A stretch of DNA of 9,171 bases from Eggerthellaceae bacterium (GTDB lineage Bacteria > Actinomycetota > Coriobacteriia > Coriobacteriales > Eggerthellaceae): the NCBI GenBank assembly GCA_017559045.1, contig JAFYTB010000012.1, positions 1-9,171 on the forward strand, given 5' to 3'. A model generated the notes under the pieces. That model saw only the letters and a list, made by a program, of their open reading frames with translations, had not been told where the DNA came from and did no database searches. Numbering within the stretch: the first letter of the stretch is position 1; each line of letters starts with the position of its first letter. This document shows positions 1-6,166 of this stretch, in pieces. The translations under genes were made by a program, and so were the position numbers.

Positions 1-528
1 CACGCCGGACTCCGACCTGGAGCGGTTTCCCTTGAAGCTCTCCCTGAAGAAGCACTCGTCGAGCTCGGCTCCGCCGCCGGCCTCCACGCGGAAGGCGGGC
101 ATGCGCTTGGCCATGGCCTCGAGCAGCCTGTGGCGCATGAAGAACGCCGTCTTGAGGCACACGCCGCACTTTTCCGCCGACTCGCGCAGCGGCAGCATGT
201 CCACGTGGCACTCGGCGAACCTCATCCAGGCCGACCTGTCGAGTTTGGTGGTGGAGAAGATGCGCATGGTGGCGTCGGTGAAGGTCCTTGCGCAGCCGCG
301 GCAGAGGAAGCGCTGCCGGCCGCGTCCGTCTCGCCCCCTCCTCACGTGATGCGGGGAGCCGCACCAAGGGCAAACCCTGTCGGGGTCATTGTCCGCACCC
401 TCGCTTGCCGCGAGGTCGAACAGCTCCGCGTCTATCAGCGCCTTGAGCGATAGCAGGGCCCTGCTCTTCTCAGCAGCCGTCATCTGCGGGAGGAACTGCC
501 TCGTCAGCTGGGTGAGCACGTCTTCCAT
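1..528 (-). CDS. IS1595-family (ISXO2-like) transposase, N-terminal part, cut by window edge
   Basis: This is the N-terminal 176 codons of a DDE transposase, open without a stop to the left edge. Residues about 57-85 form a zinc ribbon with two cysteine pairs (CPWCGS, then CRGC about 20 residues on) followed by the RTFTD segment usual in this family. A helical region with MRHRLLEAM follows, and then AELDECFFRESFKGN, which I read as the first Asp of the ISXO2-like catalytic domain. Of two in-frame ATGs (540 and 528) I prefer 528, because GGAGG sits 6 bases upstream of it, inside the codons that follow the first ATG. The protein would bind the ends of its own element and move it. The rest of the gene and the left end of the element lie outside the window. 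The family call is from recognised motifs; the exact IS name is unknown. Confidence 0.85.
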   Translation of the reverse strand, partial: MEDVLTQLTRQFLPQMTAAEKSRALLSLKALIDAELFDLAASEGADNDPDRVCPWCGSPHHVRRGRDGRGRQRFLCRGCARTFTDATMRIFSTTKLDRSAWMRFAECHVDMLPLRESAEKCGVCLKTAFFMRHRLLEAMAKRMPAFRVEAGGGAELDECFFRESFKGNRSRSESGV

Positions 529-540
529 TGCAACCTCCAT

Positions 541-671
541 CTTTCCTGATGATGGAATTGTCGCAACCGGGGGCATTGCTGCGAGTACCGCGTGTAGGAC
601 ACTTATCCAAAGTGGTCTAACACAACGCAGCGGAGGGACATTGGCGTTAGAAGTTAAACATTCGAGAAGGA
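541..671. other. Gap between transposase start and zinc-ribbon remnant; probable IS end, not resolved
   Basis: A terminal inverted repeat of the IS1595-like element is expected upstream of its transposase start, so somewhere in this gap. TGTAGGACACTTATCC near 591-606 is a plausible terminus, but the partner end is outside the window, so neither the boundary nor a target-site duplication can be confirmed. No gene is visible here. Confidence 0.25.
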
Positions 672-863
672 GTGTGCTCGCGGACCGCCAGGACGAAGGC
701 GGTGTGCCCGGACTGCGGTCGGAGAACGGTCAGGCAGAACGCCATGAAGAAGGGCTTCCAGAACGGCAAGCAACGCCTCAGATGCCGTGACTGCGGCAGG
801 AGCTACCTGGTGCTTCCGACGGAAACGGATGACATGCAAGAAGATCAGCGACACGGAGCTTAG
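672..863 (+). pseudogene. Zinc-ribbon transposase remnant (N-terminal fragment)
   Basis: This 63-residue ORF, with a GTG start over an AAGGAG stretch, has a clean zinc ribbon: CPDCG, about 20 residues with GFQNGKQR, then CRDCGRSY. That arrangement is the usual DNA-binding N-terminus of IS1-, IS1595- and related transposases. No helix-turn-helix or DDE catalytic domain follows; the frame reaches a stop 14 residues after the ribbon. It ends close to the point where similarity of the neighbouring EcsC-like fragment breaks off, so both seem to have been cut at a shared junction around 865-905. I infer a truncated insertion-sequence relic. A free-standing small zinc-ribbon protein is the alternative. 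The spacing between the Shine-Dalgarno-like bases and the GTG is too short to be convincing. Confidence 0.5.
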
Positions 864-904
864 CGAACGGAAAAGCGATTCTGAACGGAGAGCGCAGAAA
901 GCAC

Positions 905-1070
905 GACTAGGTTCATCGCCGCGAGCTTAGGGTCTCCTTACCTGCTCAGGTACTCGGCAGCGACGCTATCGACGGAAGCACTCACGCCGGGCACGCCGTC
1001 CAGCGCCTTGTCGTAAACGGACTCCAGAGCCTCGACCATCTGCTCTTTCGTAATAGCAACGCCAACTCAT
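905..1070 (-). pseudogene. EcsC-like protein, N-terminal fragment with frameshift and stop
   Basis: Read leftwards from 1066, the minus strand gives ITKEQMVEALESVYDKAL, then GVPGVSASVDSVAAEYLSR, a TAA at 940-938, and in the same frame GDPKLAAMNLV. From memory this resembles the start of EcsC-family proteins, which are usually over 200 residues with membrane-associated segments. The only ATG at the right place (1070-1068) is one base out of frame. Removing one T from the following AGTTGG would restore an ORF beginning MSGVAITKEQ. So there is probably a one-base insertion just after the start, a nonsense codon at about codon 44, and loss of everything past about residue 55, where transposon-like sequence begins. 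The function of EcsC-like proteins is poorly defined. Family assignment is moderate; that the gene is broken is well supported if the family is right. Confidence 0.4.
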
Positions 1071-1115
1071 ACCCCTATCTTTCCAACTGAATCCACCTCG
1101 CGAAGCGCAAACAAG

Positions 1116-1508
1116 CTAGTCGCCTTCTTTGTTTTTATCGAAAGACATAAACATCAGAGCATAAATTGCGACCAAGCCCATCATCATGAAGCCAAGACTG
1201 GCGTCACCGGGAGCCGAGAATCCTATGAAGAGGCAGATTGCGCCAGCGATACCGAGTACGACCTTGAACTTGAAGTACTTCGCCTTTCGGTTCTCGGCGG
1301 CGTCAAGGACCTCCTTCTCATGTGCGTACCTCATTCCAATCCGTTTGGTCTTTTCCTTCTCGACCACGATCTCCTTGAAGGCAAGCGGGTCAACGAGGAG
1401 CTTCGTCCCGCAATACGGGCAGAAGCCGATGAGGTTGTCTATGTCCAAGCTGATGCCGGCACCGCATTTGTGGCAATCCATATCAAGCATGTATCTGTTG
1501 GCGCTCAT
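1116..1508 (-). CDS. Zinc-ribbon protein with two C-terminal membrane segments, function unknown
   Basis: This is a 130-residue protein. C12-x2-C15 and C30-x2-C33 (DCHKC ... FCPYC) form a zinc ribbon near the N-terminus. A charged, probably helical linker follows (about 44-80, rich in Lys and Glu), then two hydrophobic segments at about 83-98 and 105-122, and a short charged tail. The likely topology puts the ribbon and tail in the cytoplasm, joined by a membrane hairpin. The frame is open further upstream (to 1643), but I chose ATG 1508 because AAGGAGG lies 5 bases before it and because the upstream part overlaps the HTH gene in another frame. It is the second gene of a unit with the XRE-type gene, 76 bp away. 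I do not recognise a named family. Confidence 0.75.
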   Translation of the reverse strand: MSANRYMLDMDCHKCGAGISLDIDNLIGFCPYCGTKLLVDPLAFKEIVVEKEKTKRIGMRYAHEKEVLDAAENRKAKYFKFKVVLGIAGAICLFIGFSAPGDASLGFMMMGLVAIYALMFMSFDKNKEGD

Positions 1509-1523
1509 ATGCGACCTCCTTAT

Positions 1524-1536
1524 CGTGCATTGCACG
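1524..1536. promoter_or_regulatory. Perfect palindrome upstream of the zinc-ribbon gene RBS (candidate operator)
   Basis: CGTGCA-T-TGCACG is a perfect 6-bp inverted repeat around one central base. It lies between the XRE-type gene and the zinc-ribbon gene, 3 bases upstream (minus strand) of the AAGGAGG. A one-base loop cannot form a good RNA hairpin, so a DNA site for a dimeric regulator, for example the adjacent XRE protein, is the simplest reading. That role is inference. Confidence 0.35.
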
Positions 1537-1584
1537 GTACAGTCGAGCTGCCCTTTTTCATACAGCCCAGAGTCACCATCGTTG

Positions 1585-1788
1585 CTAAATTCCTTCCAGC
1601 AATTCCGACAGAGTGATTCCGAAACCATCCGCAATATCGGCAAGCTTCTGAATGGTCACGTTGCGCTTGCCGGTCTCGATGGTGGTGTAGTAGGAGCGGT
1701 CCATCTCTATCAGCTTGGCGAACTGCTCCTGGCTGTAACCGCGTTGGACGCGCAACTCTTTGATTCTATGTCCGAGTTTGATTTGCAG
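1585..1788 (-). CDS. Small XRE/Cro-type helix-turn-helix regulator without a standard start codon
   Basis: About 67 residues make a near-complete HTH_3 domain: GHRIKELRVQRGYSQEQFAK for helices 1-2, the recognition helix around MDRSYYTTIETGKRN, and a closing LADIADGFGITLSELLEGI. These proteins normally bind DNA as dimers and often control their own operon. The frame is open from 1863, but it contains no ATG, GTG or TTG before the domain. I placed the start at CTG 1788, which gives the N-terminal length expected for the family; ATT 1797 is another option. Neither has a visible ribosome-binding site. The reading frame is otherwise intact and the domain well conserved, so it either uses a rare start codon, possibly on a leaderless message, or lost its start recently. 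It lies 76 bp upstream of the zinc-ribbon membrane gene and is probably co-transcribed with it. Confidence 0.6.
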   Translation of the reverse strand: MQIKLGHRIKELRVQRGYSQEQFAKLIEMDRSYYTTIETGKRNVTIQKLADIADGFGITLSELLEGI

Positions 1789-1804
1789 GGTTACAATATA
1801 ACCT

Positions 1805-1855
1805 AAAGCGGGAGGCCGCTTCGGGTATTTGCCTGATGTGACCTCCCGCTTTTTT
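1805..1855 (+). terminator. 11-bp perfect hairpin with T-run (terminator-like)
   Basis: AAAGCGGGAGG (1805-1815) pairs perfectly with CCTCCCGCTTT (1842-1852) around a 26-base loop, and a run of six T (1850-1855) follows on the plus strand. On the minus strand only three T follow. It therefore fits an intrinsic terminator for rightward transcripts, although no plus-strand gene is visible just to its left. It may be bidirectional and also shield the XRE gene from leftward read-through out of the sortase relic. Confidence 0.6.
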
Positions 1856-2182
1856 GTATCTAATTAAGTAACTAAAACGGTGGTATTTGTGACTTTTGTG
1901 AATAAGGCTGTGGACAGGGCATATTCCTTGATATATCGGTAACAAAACTGGTCACTTTACCTAAGTAGCCGTTTTAAGAACGTCTACCATTTGCGACTTA
2001 TACAATGGGGATGGAAATCAGTGCGCAGCCTTCCTGCTCACTGTTCTTACTCATCGACGTGGATTGATCCGACTCGTCAATGTAGCGGAATAGAATGTCG
2101 CGGAAATTCTGGGTGATGATTGAGCCGCAGATCAAAAGCGGCTAATTGTGCAAGGCGATTACAAACTATCATTTCTCGCCTA
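1856..2182. other. Gene-poor stretch, AT-richer than the core genes
   Basis: No convincing gene is seen on either strand. An imperfect inverted repeat is present: TAAAACGG (1873-1880) pairs with CCGTTTTA (1969-1976), and the inner GTGAC/GTCAC pair (1889-1893 and 1951-1955) extends the match. On the minus strand a 45-codon frame from TTG 2135 to TAA 1998 has gene-like residue composition, with FRDILFRYIDESDQS near its start, but no ribosome-binding site and no family I recognise. It may be the tail of another relic. Confidence 0.4.
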
Positions 2183-2881
2183 CTAATAAACCATGGCGTA
2201 TCTTACGATTACTCGGGCTGTACCGCCAAGATTGTAGGTAAACAAGGTTAGCCCATAATCCGATTCCACCATATCCTCAACTGCAGTGGACTCTAGCGTC
2301 TCGGTGCTGGTTGCCTCGTAGCGGAATACGTTGCCACAGACGACTGTGAACAGAACGCTCTCTCCGTAGGAGATGTTCTACAAGCTGGCAAAATGGGTGC
2401 GATAGTTGTGGGCACAGACAACAAGGTCGTTCGAATAGGCAGAGCCCGCATACCTGCAGGGCGCAATCTTCAGACCATCGTAGCTCCACTCGCTCAGAAC
2501 CGGTAATCCCAAGCCTAGGCCAGGAATGGAAATGATTCCAATGCACGGGTATCCATCAATTACCTCTGTTGGCATATGCGTATCTGTGCCAAAAGCAGCC
2601 CTATTATTGTCTTGAACTCCAATCAGCTCCTTTGCTTGCGCCAATGTAGCAGAAGACGCAAGTCCTGCCTGTTTCTCCTTTGCAAGATTGATCGCGGCAA
2701 GCGCCAGGCCCGATGCGGCAAGCATCAACCCCAAGGCCACTAGAACTCCCCCGCTGCGCGTGCAGGAGTGCTTTTGGATTATCTTTCCCGCATCTGGCGC
2801 GCTTTCGATATCCCAGCCGTCGGATATATCTGTGAAAACTCCCACAGGGATCAGGGAGAGGTCTTCTCCTATCTGCGCCAC
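2183..2881 (-). pseudogene. Sortase (class B/D-like) pseudogene: internal stop and catalytic Cys replaced
   Basis: Sortases are membrane-bound cysteine transpeptidases that attach surface proteins or build pili. From GTG 2881 the frame encodes an unusual cytoplasmic N-terminus, a membrane segment at about 43-66, and then a sortase core: GYPCIGIISIPGLGLGLPVL, WSYDGLKIAPCRYAGSAYS, and VVCAHNYRTHF with the catalytic His at 158. A TAG (2380-2378) interrupts at codon 168. The same frame then continues as sortase (ISYGESVLFT, VEDMVESDYGLTLFT, GGTARVIVRY) to a double TAG at 2185-2180. The catalytic Cys of the expected LTLFTC motif is Tyr 216 (codon TAC at 2236-2234), one base from TGC; the conserved Arg is kept (R223). 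TAG at 168 is one base from AAG, Lys being common there. Both defects make an active enzyme very unlikely. The start is uncertain, with no clear ribosome-binding site. Confidence 0.8.
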
Positions 2882-3117
2882 GCGGCACGAAGAAGCGGTT
2901 CTGCAATCCGGTAAAGCAAAACCGAGGCCATGCGAGGTGGCTTCGAGAGCGCCTGGGAGTTCGTCGCCCTGATGGCTTTGGTCTGCTTTCTGCTTAATTC
3001 AAGGGCGATTTCGAGATCCTGCTCTTGAGACCTGCTTTTCTGCAACTCCATGTTGAGACGAGCGATTTCTTCATCCTTGCTTTGAGCTCCCGCATGCCCC
3101 TCCGTAAGCTTCGCTAT
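2869..3117 (-). pseudogene. Coiled-coil-like ORF fragment upstream of the sortase relic
   Basis: An open frame with no standard start at its beginning reads through IAKLTEGHAGAQSKDEEIARL, a heptad-like stretch (LNMELQKSRSQEQDLEIALE) and a basic end (LLRAAWRR). It stops 12 bases inside the sortase frame. An internal ATG at 3051 would give 60 residues. The preceding small ORF (3122-3232) reads straight up to this one in another frame, so a frameshift may have split one longer protein. I do not recognise a family. The helical, charged composition is visible; the idea of a split gene is inference. Confidence 0.3.
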
Positions 3118-3121
3118 CGGC

Positions 3122-3232
3122 CTATATTGGCAAACCTCGTTCTGTAAGAAGCGCTTCTACATGCTCTTGGCTGAGGGTCGCCTTTCGCTTCTCCTCGTAC
3201 ATCTTCTGCATGCTCTCGCTTGGCTGCCTCAT
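3122..3232 (-). CDS. Small ORF, 36 residues, unknown; possible 5' piece of a split gene
   Basis: It begins MRQPSESMQKMYEEKRKATL and ends ERGLPI at a TAG. GGAG lies 6 bases before the ATG, which makes translation plausible. It starts 10 bases after the stop of the 39-codon ORF upstream, an operon-like spacing. The residues are charged and helix-prone, with no known motif. It may be the N-terminal part of a protein continued in another frame by the coiled-coil-like ORF, in keeping with the decay of this locus. Confidence 0.35.
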   Translation of the reverse strand: MRQPSESMQKMYEEKRKATLSQEHVEALLTERGLPI

Positions 3233-3242
3233 TATCAGCTCC

Positions 3243-3362
3243 TTACTCGCTTGCAAGCGCGGCGGCAATTAGCTGGATCAGCGACTCATACGCCGCGATC
3301 CACGCATCGCAATGCTCGGAGAAAACTTCGTTGCCGCATGGATCCAAGGCGTTTGTTTTCAC
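3243..3362 (-). CDS. Small ORF, 39 residues, unknown
   Basis: GTG start, then KTNALDPCGNEVF and a helix-like C-terminal half (DAWIAAYESLIQLIAAALAS) to TAA. There is no good ribbon, HTH or signal sequence, and no clear ribosome-binding site before the GTG. Its closeness to the next ORF (10-base gap with GGAG) and its non-random look suggest real or once-real coding sequence. Function unknown. Confidence 0.3.
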   Translation of the reverse strand: MKTNALDPCGNEVFSEHCDAWIAAYESLIQLIAAALASE

Positions 3363-3565
3363 ATGAGCTGCAGTGTTTGGTGGCGGTTGGCTGCCCTAAG
3401 CGTGCTGTTAACTGAGAGGTTTGTCGATAATTGATGGAAAAATACGGACATATTCTGATTTTTGGGTGTTACCTTCCAAAGCAGCCCTCTGTAAGATTTC
3501 GAAGTCAGAGGATTCAGTAATCCGACCCCGAAAAAGTGGCGGGGAAGCATAAAGGAGAGCTCGGC
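3363..3565 (+). other. Leader region of the OPT transporter gene, with a stem-loop
   Basis: About 200 bases without a gene. An AT-rich block (about 3421-3475) stands out from the GC-rich gene that follows. CCTCTG (3486-3491) pairs with CAGAGG (3506-3511) around a 14-base loop containing the palindrome TTCGAA; no T-run follows, so it is not a terminator. AAAGGAG at 3551-3557 is the ribosome-binding site of the transporter. I could not pick a convincing -35/-10 pair. Confidence 0.4.
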
Positions 3566-5287
3566 ATGAAAGAGATTGTGGGTCAGCTGACCCTCCGCGG
3601 GGTGATCATAGGCTGTTGCGGCTGCGCTATCGTCACGGCCTCGTCAGCCTACGTAGCACTTAGGGTGGGCGCCCTTCCGTGGCCCATCATCTTCGCGGCC
3701 ATCGTATCCCTGTATTTTCTCAAAGTTGTTTCCCGCAACTCGTCCACGCTCAACGAGGCGAACGTGACGCATACCATTATGTCCGCCGGCGCCATGGTGG
3801 CGGGGGGGCTTGCCTTCACTATCCCTGGGGCGTGGATGCTCGGATTCGCCGACGAAATCAGCCTTGTCGAGATGAGTTTCATCGCGCTAGCGGGCGTTAT
3901 CCTGGGCCTCGCAGGAACATGCATCTTGAGGAGGCATTTCATTGAGGATGCGGATTTGAGGTTTCCTATTGGCGAGGCAGCTGCCCGCGCGCTTATTGCA
4001 GGCGAGTCTGGCGATGGGACTGGCAGGATGCTGTTCGGATCCATGGGCGTCGCGGGCCTGTTCGCCTTCCTTCGAGACGGTCTGTCCTCCGTACCATCCA
4101 TGCTGGCGGCGCTTCCCATCCCGGGGGTGAGCTTCGGTATCTACGCATCGCCCATGATGCTCGCCGTCGGCTTTCTAGTCGGAACGGGGTCGGTTGCCGT
4201 CTGGTTTGCCGGGGCTTTGCTGGCTAACTTCGGCATAGTGGTCGGCGGTACCCACTTCGGTTTCTTCGATATTCCTGCCGCACAGGGCATAGTTTCCAGT
4301 TTGGGAATGGGCGTTATGATGGGAAGTGGCTTTGCCGTCGTGACAAAGAACATCCTCCCAAGGAGCGTTTCCCTGGTTAGAAGACGTGCGAGCGAGCCTG
4401 CCTCCAAACTGGGCGGGAAATTGGTGTTCCGACTCTTCGCAAAAGGTCCCGCCTGTGCAGGGTCGAGTCAGCTTTCGACTGCAGGTGCCCTAGTCCTGGG
4501 CGCAACGGCAGTCGCTCTGCTCGTATCGATGCTGCTCGACCTCGGTCCCGCCGTCAGCGTCTTCGTCGTTCTCATGTCGTTCGTCACCTGCGCCATGAGC
4601 GCCCAGAGCGTCGGACAGACCGGCATCGACCCCATGGAAATCTTCGGTCTCATCGTGCTTCTGCTTGTCGCCACCTTCGCGGACGTCGCCAAGGTTCAGC
4701 TCTTCTTCATCGCCGCCATAATCGCCGTTGCCTGCGGTCTTGCGGGCGATGTGATGAACGACTTCAAGGCGGGCCACATAATCGGGACGAGCCCGCGTGC
4801 CCAGATTGCCGGACAGGCGGTCGGAGGAGTCGTAGGCGCTGTTGTCGCCGTTTCGACCATGCACGTGCTCCTATCCGTGTACGGTGCCGAGGCGTTCGGT
4901 CCGCAAGGCAGCTTTGCCGCAGCCCAAGCCTCCGTCGTGGCGACCATGATCTCGGGGGTTCCTCATGCGGGAGCCTTCGCCGTTGGTCTGGCGGCGGGGT
5001 TTACGCTGTACCTTGCGGGGATCCCCTCGATGATGTTCGGTCTCGGGATCTATCTTCCCTTCTACATGTCGCTCACGGCGTTCCTGGGAGCTCTTTGCAA
5101 GATGGCTTTCGATGCGGCGATAAGCCATCGGCTCAAGAAGAGGGGCCTGAGCGGAGACGAGCTGAGGGAGAGGAAGGCCTTATCCGAGGAGTCCGGTCTC
5201 ATCGTCGCCTCTGGACTGCTCGGCGGTGAATCCGTCGTCGGGATCGTGCTTGCCATGGCGGTGGCCTTCGCTGGACTCCTCGGATAA
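3566..5287 (+). CDS. OPT-family (oligopeptide-type) transporter
   Basis: This 573-residue integral membrane protein has about a dozen or more hydrophobic segments throughout. Family features in order: QLTLRGVIIG at the N-terminus (7-16); NEANVTHTIMSAGAMVAGG (63-81) and FTIPGAWML (84-92), where bacterial OPT proteins have a similar segment; RRHFIEDADLRFPIGEAAA (122-140); GDVMNDFKAGHIIGTSPRAQ (394-413); and ESGLIVASGLLGGESVVGI (542-560) near the C-terminus. Bacterial OPT members are proposed to import small peptides or related metal chelates by a secondary mechanism; the true substrate is unknown. An in-frame start exists at 3536, but ATG 3566 has AAAGGAG 8 bases before it and starts at the expected N-terminus. 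Length is normal to slightly short and the frame is intact. GC is high (one 60-base line at 4501 is 67%). coaX follows 84 bp downstream with no clear terminator between, so co-transcription is possible. Confidence 0.9.
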   Translation: MKEIVGQLTLRGVIIGCCGCAIVTASSAYVALRVGALPWPIIFAAIVSLYFLKVVSRNSSTLNEANVTHTIMSAGAMVAGGLAFTIPGAWMLGFADEISLVEMSFIALAGVILGLAGTCILRRHFIEDADLRFPIGEAAARALIAGESGDGTGRMLFGSMGVAGLFAFLRDGLSSVPSMLAALPIPGVSFGIYASPMMLAVGFLVGTGSVAVWFAGALLANFGIVVGGTHFGFFDIPAAQGIVSSLGMGVMMGSGFAVVTKNILPRSVSLVRRRASEPASKLGGKLVFRLFAKGPACAGSSQLSTAGALVLGATAVALLVSMLLDLGPAVSVFVVLMSFVTCAMSAQSVGQTGIDPMEIFGLIVLLLVATFADVAKVQLFFIAAIIAVACGLAGDVMNDFKAGHIIGTSPRAQIAGQAVGGVVGAVVAVSTMHVLLSVYGAEAFGPQGSFAAAQASVVATMISGVPHAGAFAVGLAAGFTLYLAGIPSMMFGLGIYLPFYMSLTAFLGALCKMAFDAAISHRLKKRGLSGDELRERKALSEESGLIVASGLLGGESVVGIVLAMAVAFAGLLG

Positions 5288-5371
5288 GCGGGTCGTTCTG
5301 CTGGAGACCATCCGTTCCGCTGTTTCGCATTTCCGAACGCACGCACGTTTTAAGGAAGGAGGCATTGCGCT

Positions 5372-6166
5372 ATGCTGCTTGCCGTTGACGTCGGAAACAC
5401 CCAGACAGTCATTGGTGTCTATGATCAAAGTGAGTTCGTGGGCATGTGGCGCGTCGCCACCAATCGAACCGACACCGCCGATGAGCTTCGCGCGAGGTTG
5501 CTCTTGCTGCTCGAGGCGGCGGGTCTTTCCCTCGCCGACGTTTCAACTGCGTCCTTGGCTTCGGTTGTGCCCCAGCTGACCGAGTCTTGGCGCAAGGCGA
5601 TCTGCGATGGAGCTGGCGTGGAGACCATCGTATGCACAGCTGAGTCTGCAGGCCCGCTGTTTAAGCGGGCCTACGCCAATCCTCAGGAGATCGGCGCCGA
5701 TCGCATAGCTGACGCTGTCGCTGCTGCGGCGTTGTACGGCACGCCGGTCGTGGTCATCGATTTCGGCACAGCGACCAACATCGAGGTTCTCGACAAAGAC
5801 GGCTTCTTCATCGGCGGAATCATCGCTCCGGGAGTTCAGACTTCCGCTCAGGCTCTCTTCTCCCGCGCCTCCCGTTTGGCGACGATTGACCTCGTCGCAC
5901 CCGAGATGCCCATTGGCGTGGACACGGAAACGGCCATCCAGTCGGGTATCGTGCTCGGAGAGGCCGATCGCGTCGACGGTTTGGTTCGCCGCGTCTTTGC
6001 CCAGATCGGCTATGAGGCGACTGTGGTTGCGACGGGAGGCCTCGCCTCCCTCGTGGCCGAGCACTCTTCTGTCATCCGGCACGTAAATCCCAGGCTAACC
6101 ATTGAGGGCCTGCGCCTGCTTGCAGAGGTAAGCAGACCGATGGAGCTGGAGCATGAGGGGGCATGA
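5372..6166 (+). CDS. coaX: Type III pantothenate kinase
   Basis: A 264-residue cytosolic enzyme that phosphorylates pantothenate with ATP, the first committed step of CoA synthesis. CoaX enzymes typically need a monovalent cation and, unlike CoaA, are not inhibited by CoA. Motifs in order: DVGNT (6-10, phosphate loop), GADR (108-111, pantothenate side), DFGTAT (130-135), GGIIAPGV (148-155), ATGGLA (220-225) and NPRLTIEGL (239-247). All are standard for the acetate and sugar kinase/Hsp70-type fold of CoaX. Residue 136 is Asn where many homologues have Thr; I see no reason to think it inactive. Start: ATG with AAGGAGG 9 bases upstream (5356-5362). Length is typical. It follows the OPT gene in the same direction. 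Supply of CoA is relevant to the Vor enzyme downstream, which consumes CoA, but that functional link is inference. Confidence 0.96.
   Translation: MLLAVDVGNTQTVIGVYDQSEFVGMWRVATNRTDTADELRARLLLLLEAAGLSLADVSTASLASVVPQLTESWRKAICDGAGVETIVCTAESAGPLFKRAYANPQEIGADRIADAVAAAALYGTPVVVIDFGTATNIEVLDKDGFFIGGIIAPGVQTSAQALFSRASRLATIDLVAPEMPIGVDTETAIQSGIVLGEADRVDGLVRRVFAQIGYEATVVATGGLASLVAEHSSVIRHVNPRLTIEGLRLLAEVSRPMELEHEGA

Noticed and set aside
650..659. GAAGTTAAAC, similar to part of 5S rRNA
   Set aside because: The flanks do not form a 5S rRNA; a ten-base match is chance.
32..790. Several plus-strand frames over the left edge
   Set aside because: They are antisense to the IS1595-type transposase or overlap the region before it, with low-complexity Arg/Ser/Ala composition.
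1186..1806. A 206-codon plus-strand frame across the XRE/zinc-ribbon unit
   Set aside because: It is antisense to two minus-strand genes with clear domains (XRE HTH and zinc ribbon) and has no recognisable motif.
1998..2135. A 45-codon minus-strand frame with FRDILFRYIDESDQS
   Set aside because: Looks somewhat gene-like, but it has only a TTG start without a ribosome-binding site and no known family; noted in the gene-poor stretch instead.
3359..3550. A 63-codon minus-strand frame over the OPT leader
   Set aside because: No motif and no ribosome-binding site; it spans an AT-rich non-coding leader.
3649..5428. Many minus-strand frames over the OPT and coaX genes
   Set aside because: They are shadows of GC-rich coding sequence; the plus-strand products have full family motifs.
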